Origin: Mactromeris polynyma
Lineage: Eukaryota; Mollusca; Bivalvia; Venerida; Mactridae
Reading direction: 5' to 3'
DNA length: 64,000 bases
Assembly (NCBI GenBank): GCA_032209605.1
Contig: JASFXZ010000012.1
Coordinates: 5,828,001-5,892,000, forward strand
Shown: piece by piece, positions 1 through 13,800 of the stretch
How positions within the stretch are numbered: position 1 is the first letter of the stretch
How the letters are laid out: each line of letters begins with the position of its first letter
Program-made: the position numbers and the translations under genes
Notes under the pieces: generated by a model
Told to the model about the DNA's origin: nothing
Seen by the model: the letters and a program-made list of their open reading frames with translations, nothing else
The model's database searches: none

Positions 1-3000
1 CACCTATGTATCACTACGGATATTTGACAATCACTGTACAAATACAAAGCATAATATAAATCAAGTACACCTATGTATCACTACGGATATTTGACAATCA
101 CTGTAAATATACAAAGCATTATGTAAATCAAGTACACATATGTATCACTACGGATCGTTGACAATCACTGTACATATACAAAGCATTATGTAAATCAAGT
201 ACACATATGTATCACTACGGATAGTTGACAATCACTGTAAATATACAAAGCATTATGTAAATCAAGTACACATATGTATCACTACGGATATTTGACAATC
301 ACTGTACATATACAAAGCATAATATAAATCAAGTACACCTATGTATCACTACGGATATTTGACAATCACTGTAAATATACAAAGCATTATGTAAATCAAG
401 TACACATATGTATCACTACGGATATTTGACAATCACTGTACATATACAAAGCATAATATAAATCAAGTACACCTATGTATCACTACGGATATTTGACAAT
501 CACTGTACAAATACAAAGCACTATATAAATCAAGTACACCTATGTATCACTACGGATGGTTGACAATCACTGTACATATACAAAGCATTATATAAATCAA
601 GTACACCTATGTATCACTGCGGATATTTGACAATCACTGTAAATATACAAAGCATTATGTAAATCAAGTACACCTATGTATCACTACGGATATTTGACAA
701 TCACTGTACATATACAAAGCATTATATAAATCAAGTACACCTATGTATCACTACGGATGGTTGACAATCACTGTACATATACAAAGCATTATATAAATCA
801 AGTACACCTATGTATCACTACGGATATTTGACAATCACTGTAAATATACAAAGCATTATGTAAATCGAGTACACCTATGTATCACTACGGATAGTTGACA
901 ATCACTGTAAATATACAAAGCATTATATAAATCAAGTACACCTATGTATCACTACGGATATTTGACAATCACTGTAAATATACAAAGCATTATGTAAATC
1001 AAGTACACATATGTATCACTACGGATCGTTGACAATCCCTGTACATATACAAAGCATTATGTAAATCAAGTACACCTATGTATCACTACGGATAGTTGAC
1101 AATCACTGTAAATATACAAAGCATTATGTAAATCAAGTACACATATGTATGACTACGGATAGTTGACAATCACTGTAAATATACAAAGCATTATGTAAAT
1201 CAAGTACACCTATGTATCACTACGGATAGTTGACAATCACTGTAAATATACAAAGCATTATGTAAATCAAGTACACATATGTATCACTACGGATGGTTGA
1301 CAATCACTATACATATACAAAGCATTATGTAAATCAAGTACACCTATGTATCACTACGGATGGTTGACAATCACTGTAAATATACAAAGCATTATGTAAA
1401 TCAAGTACACATATGTATCACTACGGATGGTTGACAATCACTGTACATATACAAAGCATTATGTAAATCAAGTACACATATGTATCACTACGGATAGTTG
1501 ACAATCACTGTAAATATACAAAGCATTATGTAAATCAAGTACACATATGTATCACTACGGATAGTTGACAATCACTGTAAATATACAAAACATTATGTAA
1601 ATCAAGTACACCTATGTATCACTACGGATAGTTGACAATCACTGTACATATACAAAGCATTATATAAATCAAGTACACCTATGTATCACTACGGATATTT
1701 GACAATCACTGTAAATATACAAAGCATTATGTAAATCGAGTACACCTATGTATCACTACGGATAGTTGACAATCACTGTAAATATACAAAGCATTATATA
1801 AATCAAGTACACATATGTATCACTACGGATGGTTGACAATCACTGTAAATATACAAAGCATTATATAAATCAAGTACACCTATGTATCACTACGGATAGT
1901 TGACAATCACTGTAAATATACAAAGCATTATATAAATCAAGTACACCTATGTATCACTACGGATATTTGACAATCACTGTAAATATACAAAGCATTATGT
2001 AAATCAAGTACACCTATGTATCACTACGGATATTTGACAATCACTGTAAATATACAAAGCATTATGTAAATCAAGTACACCTATGTATCACTACGGATGG
2101 TTGACAATCACTGTACATATACAAAGCATTATATAAATCAAGTACACCTATGTATCACTACGGATATTTGACAATCACTGTACAAATACAAAGCATTATG
2201 TAAATCGAGTACACCTATGTATCACTACGGATAGTTGACAATCACTGTAAATATACAAAGCATTATATAAATCAAGTACACCTATGTATCACTACGGATA
2301 TTTGACAATCACTGTAAATATACAAAGCATTATGTAAATCAAGTACACATATGTATCACTACGGATGGTTGACAATCACTGTACATATACAAAGCATTAT
2401 GTAAATCAAGTACACCTATGTATCACTACGGATATTTGACAATCACTGTAAATATACAAAGCATTATGTAAATCAAGTACACATATGTATCACTACGGAT
2501 GGTTGACAATCACTGTAAATATACAAAGCATTATGTAAATCAAGTACACCTATGTATCACTACGGATATTTGACAATCACTGTACATATACAAAGCATTA
2601 TGTAAATCAAGTACACCTATGTATCACTGCGGATATTTGACAATCACTGTACAAATACAAAGCATAATATAAATCAAGTACACATATGTATCACTACGGA
2701 TGGTTGACAATCACTGTAAATATACAAAGCATTATGTAAATCGAGTACACCTATGTATCACTACGGATAGTTGACAATCACTGTACATATACAAAGCATT
2801 ATGTAAATCAAGTACACCTATGTATCACTACGGATAGTTGACAATCACTGTAAATATACAAAGCATTATGTAAATCAAGTTCACCTATGTATCACTACGG
2901 ATGGTTGACAATCACTGTACATATACAAAGCATTATGTAAATCAAGTACACATATGTATCACTACGGATAGTTGACAATCACTGTACATATACAAAGCAT

Positions 3001-4209
3001 TATGTAAATCAAGTACACCTATGTATCACTACGGATAGTTGACAATCACTGTACATATACAAAGCATTATGTAAATCAAGTACACCTATGTATCACTACG
3101 GATATTTGACAATCACTGTACATATACAAAGCATTATGTAAATCAAGTACACCTATGTATCACTACGGATAGTTGACAATCACTGTAAATATACAAAGCA
3201 TTATGTAAATCAAGTACACCTATGTATCACTACGGATAGTTGACAATCACTGTACATATACAAAGCACTATATAAATCAAGTACACCTATGTATCACTAC
3301 GGATATTTGACAATCACTGTAAATATACAAAGCATTATGTAAATCGAGTACACCTATGTATCACTACGGATAGTTGACAATCACTGTACATATACAAAGC
3401 ATTATGTAAATCAAGTACACCTATGTATCACTACGGATAGTTGACAATCACTGTACATATACAAAGCATTATGTAAATCAAGTACACATATGTATCACTA
3501 CGGATAGTTGACAATCACTGTACATATACAAAGCATTATGTAAATCAAGTACACCTATGTATCACTACGGATAGTTGACAATCACTGTACATATACAAAG
3601 CATTATGTAAATCAAGTACACCTATGTATCACTACGGATAGTTGACAATCACTGTACATATACAAAGCATTATGTAAATCAAGTACACCTATGTATCACT
3701 ACGGATATTTGACAATCACTGTACATATACAAAGCATTATGTAAATCAAGTACACCTATGTATCACTACGGATATTTGACAATCACTGTACATATACAAA
3801 GCATTATGTAAATCAAGTACACATATGTATCACTACGGATAGTTGACAATCACTGTAAATATACAAAGCATTATGTAAATCAAGTACACATATGTATCAC
3901 TACGGATGGTTGACAATCACTGTACATATACAAAGCATTATGTAAATCAAGTACACATATGTATCACTACGGATGGTTGACAATCACTGTAAATATACAA
4001 AGCATTATATAAATCAAGTACACCTATGTATCACTGCGGATAGTTGACAATCACTGTAAATATACAAAGCATTATGTAAATCAAGTACACCTATGTATCA
4101 CTGCGGATGGTTGACAATCACTGTAAATATACAAAGCATTATGTAAATCGAGTACACCTATGTATCACTATAGATTAGACAATCACTGTTAATATACAAT
4201 GCATAATCT
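1..4209. repeat. 67-bp satellite array (~62 copies, continues left of window)
   Basis: Units of 67 bp start with CACCTATGTATCACTACGGA and include TTGACAATCACTGTA and CAAAGCATTATGTAAATCAA. Copies differ at a few recurrent sites: CACC/CACA, GGATAT/GGATAG/GGATGG/GGATCG before TTGACA, TGTACATA/TGTAAATA/TGTACAAA, and ATGTAAAT/ATATAAAT. Length is almost invariant. The array is already in progress at base 1 and decays after about 4165. No long open frame runs through it. Confidence 0.97.
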
Positions 4210-4520
4210 ATTCTTCATTTTTATTACACAGCGATGGGAGAATATATATTTATGATTATGATGTTTCAACTGTGCTATGATACATTTATGCACAACATGG
4301 TGGTGGGCAGTATTGAGTTAGATGGTGTCTGATGTCAATTACCATATGTTATGTTTTAAAGGTTTAGCTGTTCCTGTTTCTCATTCTATACCATAGTCTG
4401 TTGTGATGCGTTGTGCTTTTCGCTGCACCATTGTGGTTGTTTTCTCTTCCCTGTTTAATGTTATGTTTACTTGCGTTTAGCTGATGTCAGTGAGTTAACA
4501 ATGTGCTGCTTTAAGTTTTT
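4210..4520. other. Unique spacer, no gene seen
   Basis: AT-rich single-copy sequence between the 67-bp array and the SINE. I looked for an upstream exon of the propeller-like gene here. An acceptor-like TTATTACACAG is present at about 4224-4234, but every frame behind it closes quickly. The left copy of the SINE target duplication, TAAGTTTTT, ends at 4520. Confidence 0.6.
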
Positions 4521-4790
4521 CGGAGCCGCGGCCGGGGTCCAGTGGTTAGTGCGCTGGACTTGTAACCCGGCGATCCGGGTTCGATTCCCGGTCGCGGCAG
4601 GTCATACCCATCCATGAAAAATTGATAAAAATGTCGATTTTCCTCCTCATGTGGAGAAGTTGCCGGCTCCTTGTGGAAGGGTAAGTTAGTACTGGTTAGG
4701 TTTCAGTCCAGGAAAAACTGGGAACCGGCCGCCGTATATAACTGAAATATCGTTAAGAAACGGCGTTAAACCCGATGAAACAAACAAACA
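4521..4790 (+). mobile_element. tRNA-derived SINE (Thr-TGT-like head) with target-site duplication
   Basis: The head at 4525-4599 folds as a tRNA. A 7-bp acceptor stem is formed by GCCGCGG with TCGCGGC (one G-T pair). The T arm is CCGGG/CCCGG with B box GGTTCGATTCC at 4578-4588. The anticodon loop CTTGTAA reads TGT. The anticodon stem has a mismatch and the region before the D stem is too long, so this is a SINE promoter rather than a working tRNA gene. A body of about 190 bp follows and ends with AACGGCGTTAAACCCGATG and (AAAC)n, a tail I know from molluscan SINEs. TAAGTTTTT occurs at 4512-4520 and again at 4791-4799, consistent with target-primed insertion. Confidence 0.85.
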
Positions 4791-4839
4791 TAAGTTTTTT
4801 CTAGTGTCATGCGCAGCAAATTACAATTGTTTTTTTTGG

Positions 4840-7800
4840 GTAATGAATGTAAGCCTTAATGCGCCTCACTGTGTAATGAATGTAAGCCTTAATGCGCCTT
4901 GTGTAATGAATGTAATCCTTAATGCTCATCACTGTGTAATGAGTGTAAACCTTAATGCGTCCCACTGTGTAATGAATGTAAGCCTTAATGCGTCTCACTG
5001 TGTAATGAATGTAAGCCTTAATGCGTCTCACTGTGTAATGAATGTTATCCTTAATGCGTCTCACTGTGTAATGAGTGTAAGCCTTAATGCGTCTCACTGT
5101 GTAATGAGTGTAAGCCTTAATGCTCCTCACTGTGTAATGAATGTAAGCCTTAATGCGTCTCACTGTGTAATGAGTGTAAGCCTTAATGCGTCTCACTGTG
5201 TAATGAGTGTAAGCCTTAATGCGTCTCACTGTGTAATGAGTGTAAGCCTTAATGCGTCTCACTGTATAATGAATGTAAGCCTTAATGCTCCTCACTGTGT
5301 AATGAATGTAATCCTTAATGCGTCTCACTGTGTAATGAGTGTAAGCCTTAATGCGTCTCACTGTGTAATGAGTGTAAGCCTTAATGCGTCTCACTGTGTA
5401 ATGAGTGTAAGCCTTAATGCGTCTCACTGTGTAATGAGTGTAAGCCTTAATGCGTCTCACTGTATAATGAATGTAAGCCTTAATGCTCCTCACTGTGTAA
5501 TGAATGTTATCCTTAATGCGTCTCACTGTGTAATGAGTGTAAGCCTTAATGCGTCTCACTGTGTAATGAGTGTAAGCCTTAATGCGTCTCACTGTGTAAT
5601 GAGTGTAAGCCTTAATGCGTCTCACTGTGTAATGAATGTAATCCTTAATGCGTCTCACTGTGTAATGAATGTAAGCCTTAATGCGTCTCACTGTGTAATG
5701 AATGTAAGCCTTAATGCGTCTCACTGTGTAATGAGTGTAAGCCTTAATGCGTCTCAATGTGTAATGAGTGTAATCCTTAATGCGCCTCACTGTGTAATGA
5801 GTGTAAGCCTTAATGCGTCTCACTGTGTAATGAGTGTAAGCCTTAATGCGTCTCACTGTGTAATGAATGTAAGCCTTAATGCTCCTTACTGTGTAATGAG
5901 TGTAAGCCTTAATGCGTCTCACTGTGTAATGAGTGTAAGCCTTAATGCGTCTCAATGTGTAATGAGTGTAATCCTTAATGCGTCTCACTGTGTAATGAGT
6001 GTAAGCCTTAATGCGTCTCACTGTGTAATGAGTGTAAGCCTTAATGCGTCTCACTGTGTAATGAATGTAAGCCTTAATGCGCCTCACTGTGTAATGAGTG
6101 TAATCCTTAATGCGCCTCACTGTGTAATGAGTGTAAGCCTTAATGCGTCTCACTGTGTAATGAGTGTAATCCTTAATGCGTCTCACTGTGTAATGAGTGT
6201 AATCCTTAATGCGTCTCACTGTGTAATGAGTGTAAGCCTTAATGCGTCTCACTGTGTAATGAGTGTAAGCCTTAATGCGTCTCACTGTGTAATGAATGTA
6301 AGCCTTAATGCGTCTCACTGTGTAATGAATGTAAGCCTTAATGCTCCTCACTGTGTAATGAATGTAAGCCTTAATGCGTCTCACTGTGTAATGAGTGTAA
6401 GCCTTAATGCGTCTCACTGTGTAATGAATGTAAGCCTTAATGCGTCTCACTGTGTAATGAATGTAAGCCTTAATGCTCCTCACTGTATAATGAATGTAAG
6501 CCTTAATGCTCCTCACTGTGTAATGAATGTAAGCCTTAATGCGTCTCACTGTGTAATGAGTGTAAGCCTTAATGCGTCTCACTGTGTAATGAATGTAAGC
6601 CTTAATGCGTCTCACTGTGTAATGAATGTAAGCCTTAATGCTCCTCACTGTATAATGAATGTAAGCCTTAATGCGTCTCACTGTGTAATGAATGTAAGCC
6701 TTATTGCTCCTCACTGTGTAATGAATGTAAGCCTTAATGCGTCTCACTGTATAATGAATGTAAGCCTTAATGCTCCTCACTGTGTAATGAATGTAAGCCT
6801 TAATGCGTCTCACTGTGTAATGAGTGTAAGCCTTAATGCGTCTCACTGTGTAATGAGTGTAAGCCTTAATGCGTCTCACTGTGTAATGAGTGTAAGCCTT
6901 AATGCGTCTCACTGTGTAATGAGTGTAAGCCTTAATGCGTCTCACTGTATAATGAATGTAAGCCTTAATGCTCCTCACTGTGTAATGAATGTAAGCCTTA
7001 ATGCGTCTCACTGTGTAATGAATGTAATCCTTAATGCGCCTCACTGTGTAATGAGTGTAATCCTTAATGCGCCTCACTGTGGAATGAATGTAAGCCTTAA
7101 TGCGTCTCACTGTGTAATGAATGTAAGCCTTAATGCGCCTCACTGTGGAATGAATGTAATCCTTAATGCGCCTCACTGTGGAATGAATGTAAGCCTTAAT
7201 GCTCCTCACTGTGTAATGAGTGTAATCCTTAATGCGCCTCACTGTGGAATGAATGTAATCCTTAATGCGCCTCACTGTGTAATGAATGTAAGCCTTAATG
7301 CGCCTCACTGTGGAATGAATGTAAGCCTTAATGCTCCTCACTGTGGAATGAATGTAAGCCTTAATGCTCCTCACTGTGTAATGAGTGTAATCCTTAATGC
7401 GCCTCACTGTGGAATGAATGTAATCCTTAATGCGCCTCACTGTGTAATGAATGTAAGCCTTAATGCGCCTCACTGTGGAATGAATGTAAGCCTTAATGCT
7501 CCTCACTGTGTAATGAATGTAAGCCTTAATGCGCCTCACTGTATAATGAATGTAAGCCTTAATGCTCCTCACTGTGTAATGAATGTAAGCCTTAATGCGC
7601 CTCACTGTGGAATGTATGTAATCCTTAATGCGCCTCACTGTATAATGGATGTTAGCCTTAATGCGTCTCACTGTGTAATGAGTGTAAGCCTTAATGCGCC
7701 TCACTGTGTAATGAATGTAATCCTTAATGCGTCTGACTGTGTAATGAGTGTAAGCCTTAATGCGTCTCACTGTGTAATGAATGTAATCCTTAATGCTCCT

Positions 7801-10800
7801 TACTGTGTAATGAGTGTGATCCTTAATGCGTCTCACTGTGTAATGAATGTAATCCTTAATGCGTCTCACTGTGTAATGAGTGTAATCCTTAATGCGTCTC
7901 ACTGTGTGATGAGTGTAATCCTTAATGCGTCTCAATGTGTAATGAATGTAAGCCTTATTGCTCCTCACTGTGTAATGAGTGTAATCCTTAATGCGTCTCA
8001 CTGTGTAATGAATGTAAGCCTTAATGCGTCTCACTGTGTGATGAGTGTAATCCTTAATGCGTCTCACTGTGTAATGAATGTAAGCCTTATTGCTCCTCAC
8101 TGTGTAATGAGTGTAATCCTTAATGCGTCTCACTGTGTAATGAGTGTAATCCTTAATGCGTCTCACTGTGTAATGAATGTAATCCTTAATGCGTCTCACT
8201 GTGTAATGAATGTAATCCTTAATGCGCCTCACTGTGTGATGAATGTAATCCTTAATGCGCCTCACTGTGTAATGAGTGTAAGCCTTAATGCGTCTCACTG
8301 TGTGATGAGTGTAAGCCTTAATGCGTCTCACTGTGTGATGAGTGTAATCCTTAATGCGTCTCACTGTGTGATGAGTGTAAGCCTTAATGCGTCTCACTGT
8401 GTGATGAGTGTAAGCCTTAATGCGTCTAACTGTGTAATGAATGTAATCCTTAATGCGTCTCACTGTGTAATGAGTGTAAGCCTTAATGCGTCTCACTGTG
8501 TAATGAGTGTAAGCCTTAATGCGTCTCACTGTATAATGAATTTAATCCTTAATGCGCCTCAATGTGTAATGAATGTAAGCCTTAATGCGTCTCACTGTGT
8601 AATGAGTGTAAGCCTTAATGCGTCTCACTGTGTAATGAGTGTAAGCCTTAATGCGCCTCACTGTGTAATGAGTGTAAGCCTTAATGCGTCTCACTGTGTA
8701 ATGAGTGTAAGCCTTAATGCGTCTCACTGTGTAATGAGTGTAAGCCTTAATGCGCCTCACTGTGTAATGAGTGTAAGCCTTAATGCGTCTCACTGTGTAA
8801 TGAATGTAATCCTTAATGCGTCTCACTGTGTAATGAATGTAATCCTTAATGCGCCTCACTGTGTGATGAATGTAATCCTTAATGCGCCTCACTGTGTAAT
8901 GAGTGTAAGCCTTAATGCGTCTCACTGTGTGATGAGTGTAAGCCTTAATGCGTCTCACTGTGTGATGAGTGTAATCCTTAATGCGTCTCACTGTGTGATG
9001 AGTGTAAGCCTTAATGCGTCTCACTGTGTGATGAGTGTAAGCCTTAATGCGTCTCACTGTGTAATGAATGTAATCCTTAATGCGTCTCACTGTGTAATGA
9101 GTGTAAGCCTTAATGCGTCTCACTGTGTAATGAGTGTAAGCCTTAATGCGTCTCACTGTGTAATGAGTGTAAGCCTTAATGCGCCTCACTGTGTAATGAG
9201 TGTAAGCCTTAATGCGTCTCACTGTGTAATGAGTGTAAGCCTTAATGCGTCTCACTGTGTAATGAATGTAATCCTTAATGCGTCTCACTGTGTAATGAAT
9301 GTAAGCCTTAATGCGCCTCACTGTGTAATGGATGTTAGCCTTAATGCGTCTCACTGTGTAATGAATGTAAGCCTTAATGCTCCTCACTGTATAATGAATG
9401 TAAGCCTTAATGCTCCTCACTGTGTAATGAATGTAAGCCTTAATGCGTCTCACTGTGTAATGAGTGTAAGCCTTAATGCGTCTCACTGTGTAATGAATGT
9501 AAGCCTTAATGCGTCTCACTGTGTAATGAATGTAAGCCTTAATGCTCCTCACTGTATAATGAATGTAAGCCTTAATGCGTCTCACTGTGTAATGAATGTA
9601 AGCCTTATTGCTCCTCACTGTGTAATGAATGTAAGCCTTAATGCGTCTCACTGTATAATGAATGTAAGCCTTAATGCTCCTCACTGTGTAATGAATGTAA
9701 GCCTTAATGCGTCTCACTGTGTAATGAGTGTAAGCCTTAATGCGTCTCACTGTGTAATGAGTGTAAGCCTTAATGCGTCTCACTGTGTAATGAGTGTAAG
9801 CCTTAATGCGTCTCACTGTGTAATGAGTGTAAGCCTTAATGCGTCTCACTGTATAATGAATGTAAGCCTTAATGCTCCTCACTGTGTAATGAATGTAAGC
9901 CTTAATGCGTCTCACTGTGTAATGAATGTAATCCTTAATGCGCCTCACTGTGTAATGAGTGTAATCCTTAATGCGCCTCACTGTGGAATGAATGTAAGCC
10001 TTAATGCGTCTCACTGTGTAATGAATGTAAGCCTTAATGCGCCTCACTGTGGAATGAATGTAATCCTTAATGCGCCTCACTGTGGAATGAATGTAAGCCT
10101 TAATGCTCCTCACTGTGTAATGAGTGTAATCCTTAATGCGCCTCACTGTGGAATGAATGTAATCCTTAATGCGCCTCACTGTGTAATGAATGTAAGCCTT
10201 AATGCGCCTCACTGTGGAATGAATGTAAGCCTTAATGCTCCTCACTGTGTAATGAATGTAAGCCTTAATGCGCCTCACTGTATAATGAATGTAAGCCTTA
10301 ATGCTCCTCACTGTGTAATGAATGTAAGCCTTAATGCGCCTCACTGTGGAATGTATGTAATCCTTAATGCGCCTCACTGTATAATGGATGTTAGCCTTAA
10401 TGCGTCTCACTGTGTAATGAGTGTAAGCCTTAATGCGCCTCACTGTGTAATGAATGTAATCCTTAATGCGTCTGACTGTGTAATGAGTGTAAGCCTTAAT
10501 GCGTCTCACTGTGTAATGAATGTAATCCTTAATGCTCCTTACTGTGTAATGAGTGTGATCCTTAATGCGTCTCACTGTGTAATGAATGTAATCCTTAATG
10601 CGTCTCACTGTGTAATGAGTGTAATCCTTAATGCGTCTCACTGTGTGATGAGTGTAATCCTTAATGCGTCTCAATGTGTAATGAATGTAAGCCTTATTGC
10701 TCCTCACTGTGTAATGAGTGTAATCCTTAATGCGTCTCACTGTGTAATGAATGTAAGCCTTAATGCGTCTCACTGTGTGATGAGTGTAATCCTTAATGCG

Positions 10801-13800
10801 TCTCACTGTGTAATGAATGTAAGCCTTATTGCTCCTCACTGTGTAATGAGTGTAATCCTTAATGCGTCTCACTGTGTAATGAGTGTAATCCTTAATGCGT
10901 CTCACTGTGTAATGAATGTAATCCTTAATGCGTCTCACTGTGTAATGAATGTAATCCTTAATGCGCCTCACTGTGTGATGAATGTAATCCTTAATGCGCC
11001 TCACTGTGTAATGAGTGTAAGCCTTAATGCGTCTCACTGTGTGATGAGTGTAAGCCTTAATGCGTCTCACTGTGTGATGAGTGTAATCCTTAATGCGTCT
11101 CACTGTGTGATGAGTGTAAGCCTTAATGCGTCTCACTGTGTGATGAGTGTAAGCCTTAATGCGTCTAACTGTGTAATGAATGTAATCCTTAATGCGTCTC
11201 ACTGTGTAATGAGTGTAAGCCTTAATGCGTCTCACTGTGTAATGAGTGTAAGCCTTAATGCGTCTCACTGTATAATGAATTTAATCCTTAATGCGCCTCA
11301 ATGTGTAATGAATGTAAGCCTTAATGCGTCTCACTGTGTAATGAGTGTAAGCCTTAATGCGTCTCACTGTGTAATGAGTGTAAGCCTTAATGCGCCTCAC
11401 TGTGTAATGAGTGTAAGCCTTAATGCGTCTCACTGTGTAATGAGTGTAAGCCTTAATGCGTCTCACTGTGTAATGAGTGTAAGCCTTAATGCGCCTCACT
11501 GTGTAATGAGTGTAAGCCTTAATGCGTCTCACTGTGTAATGAATGTAATCCTTAATGCGTCTCACTGTGTAATGAATGTAATCCTTAATGCGCCTCACTG
11601 TGTGATGAATGTAATCCTTAATGCGCCTCACTGTGTAATGAGTGTAAGCCTTAATGCGTCTCACTGTGTGATGAGTGTAAGCCTTAATGCGTCTCACTGT
11701 GTGATGAGTGTAATCCTTAATGCGTCTCACTGTGTGATGAGTGTAAGCCTTAATGCGTCTCACTGTGTGATGAGTGTAAGCCTTAATGCGTCTCACTGTG
11801 TAATGAATGTAATCCTTAATGCGTCTCACTGTGTAATGAGTGTAAGCCTTAATGCGTCTCACTGTGTAATGAGTGTAAGCCTTAATGCGTCTCACTGTGT
11901 AATGAGTGTAAGCCTTAATGCGCCTCACTGTGTAATGAGTGTAAGCCTTAATGCGTCTCACTGTGTAATGAGTGTAAGCCTTAATGCGTCTCACTGTGTA
12001 ATGAATGTAATCCTTAATGCGTCTCACTGTGTAATGAATGTAAGCCTTAATGCGCCTCACTGTGTAATGGATGTTAGCCTTAATGCGCCTCACTGTGTAA
12101 TGAATGTAAGCCTTAATGCGCCTCAATGTGTAATGAATGTAAGCCTTAATGCGCCTCACTGTGTAATGAATGTAATCCTTAATGCGTCTCACTGTGTAAT
12201 GAATGTAATCCTTAATGCGTCTCACTGTGTAATGAATGTAAGCCTTAATGCGTCTCACTGTGTAATGAGTGTAATCCTTAATGCGCCTCACTGTGTAATG
12301 AGTGTAATCCTTAATGCGTCTCACTGTGTAATGAATGTAATCCTTAATGCGTCTCACTGTGTAATGAATGTAAGCCTTAGTGCGTCTCACTGTGTAATGA
12401 GTGTAATCCTTAATGCGTCTCACTGTGTAATGAATGTAATCCTTAATGCGCCTCAATGTGTAATGAATGTAAGCCTTAATGCGTCTCACTGTGTAATGAG
12501 TGTAAGCCTTAATGCGTCTCACTGTGTAATGAGTGTAAGCCTTAATGCGCCTCACTGTGTAATGAGTGTAAGCCTTAATGCGTCTCACTGTGTAATGAGT
12601 GTAAGCCTTAATGCGTCTCACTGTGTAATGAGTGTAAGCCTTAATGCGCCTCACTGTGTAATGAGTGTAAGCCTTAATGCGTCTCACTGTGTAATGAATG
12701 TAATCCTTAATGCGTCTCACTGTGTAATGAATGTAATCCTTAATGCGCCTCACTGTGTGATGAATGTAATCCTTAATGCGCCTCACTGTGTAATGAGTGT
12801 AAGCCTTAATGCGTCTCACTGTGTGATGAGTGTAAGCCTTAATGCGTCTCACTGTGTGATGAGTGTAATCCTTAATGCGTCTCACTGTGTGATGAGTGTA
12901 AGCCTTAATGCGTCTCACTGTGTGATGAGTGTAAGCCTTAATGCGTCTCACTGTGTAATGAATGTAATCCTTAATGCGTCTCACTGTGTAATGAGTGTAA
13001 GCCTTAATGCGTCTCACTGTGTAATGAGTGTAAGCCTTAATGCGTCTCACTGTGTAATGAGTGTAAGCCTTAATGCGCCTCACTGTGTAATGAGTGTAAG
13101 CCTTAATGCGTCTCACTGTGTAATGAGTGTAAGCCTTAATGCGTCTCACTGTGTAATGAATGTAATCCTTAATGCGTCTCACTGTGTAATGAATGTAAGC
13201 CTTAATGCGTCTCACTGTGTAATGAGTGTAAGCCTTAATGCGTCTCACTGTGTAATGAATGTAATCCTTAATGCGTCTCACTGTGTAATGAGTGTAAGCC
13301 TTAATGCGTCTCACTGTGTAATGAGTGTAAGCCTTAATGCGTCTCACTGTGTAATGAATGTAATCCTTAATGCGTCTCACTGTGTAATGGATGTTAGCCT
13401 TAATGCGCCTCACTGTGTAATGAATGTAAGCCTTAATGCGCCTCAATGTGTAATGAATGTAAGCCTTAATGCGCCTCACTGTGTAATGAATGTAATCCTT
13501 AATGCGTCTCACTGTGTAATGAATGTAAGCCTTAATGCTCCTCACTGTGTAATGAGTGTAAGCCTTAATGCGTCTCACTGTGTAATGAGTGTAAGCCTTA
13601 ATGCGCCTCAATGTGTAATGAATGTAAGCCTTAATGCGTCTCACTGTGTGATGAGTGTAAGCCTTAATGCGTCTCACTGTGTAATGAATGTAAGCCTTAA
13701 TGCGCCTCACTGTGTAATGGATGTTAGCCTTAATGCGCCTCACTGTGTAATGAATGTAATCCTTAATGCGCCTCAATGTGTAATGAATGTAAGCCTTAAT

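Noticed and set aside
1..4209. CRISPR array
   Set aside because: Units are contiguous near-identical 67-bp repeats without unique spacers, in a eukaryotic context.
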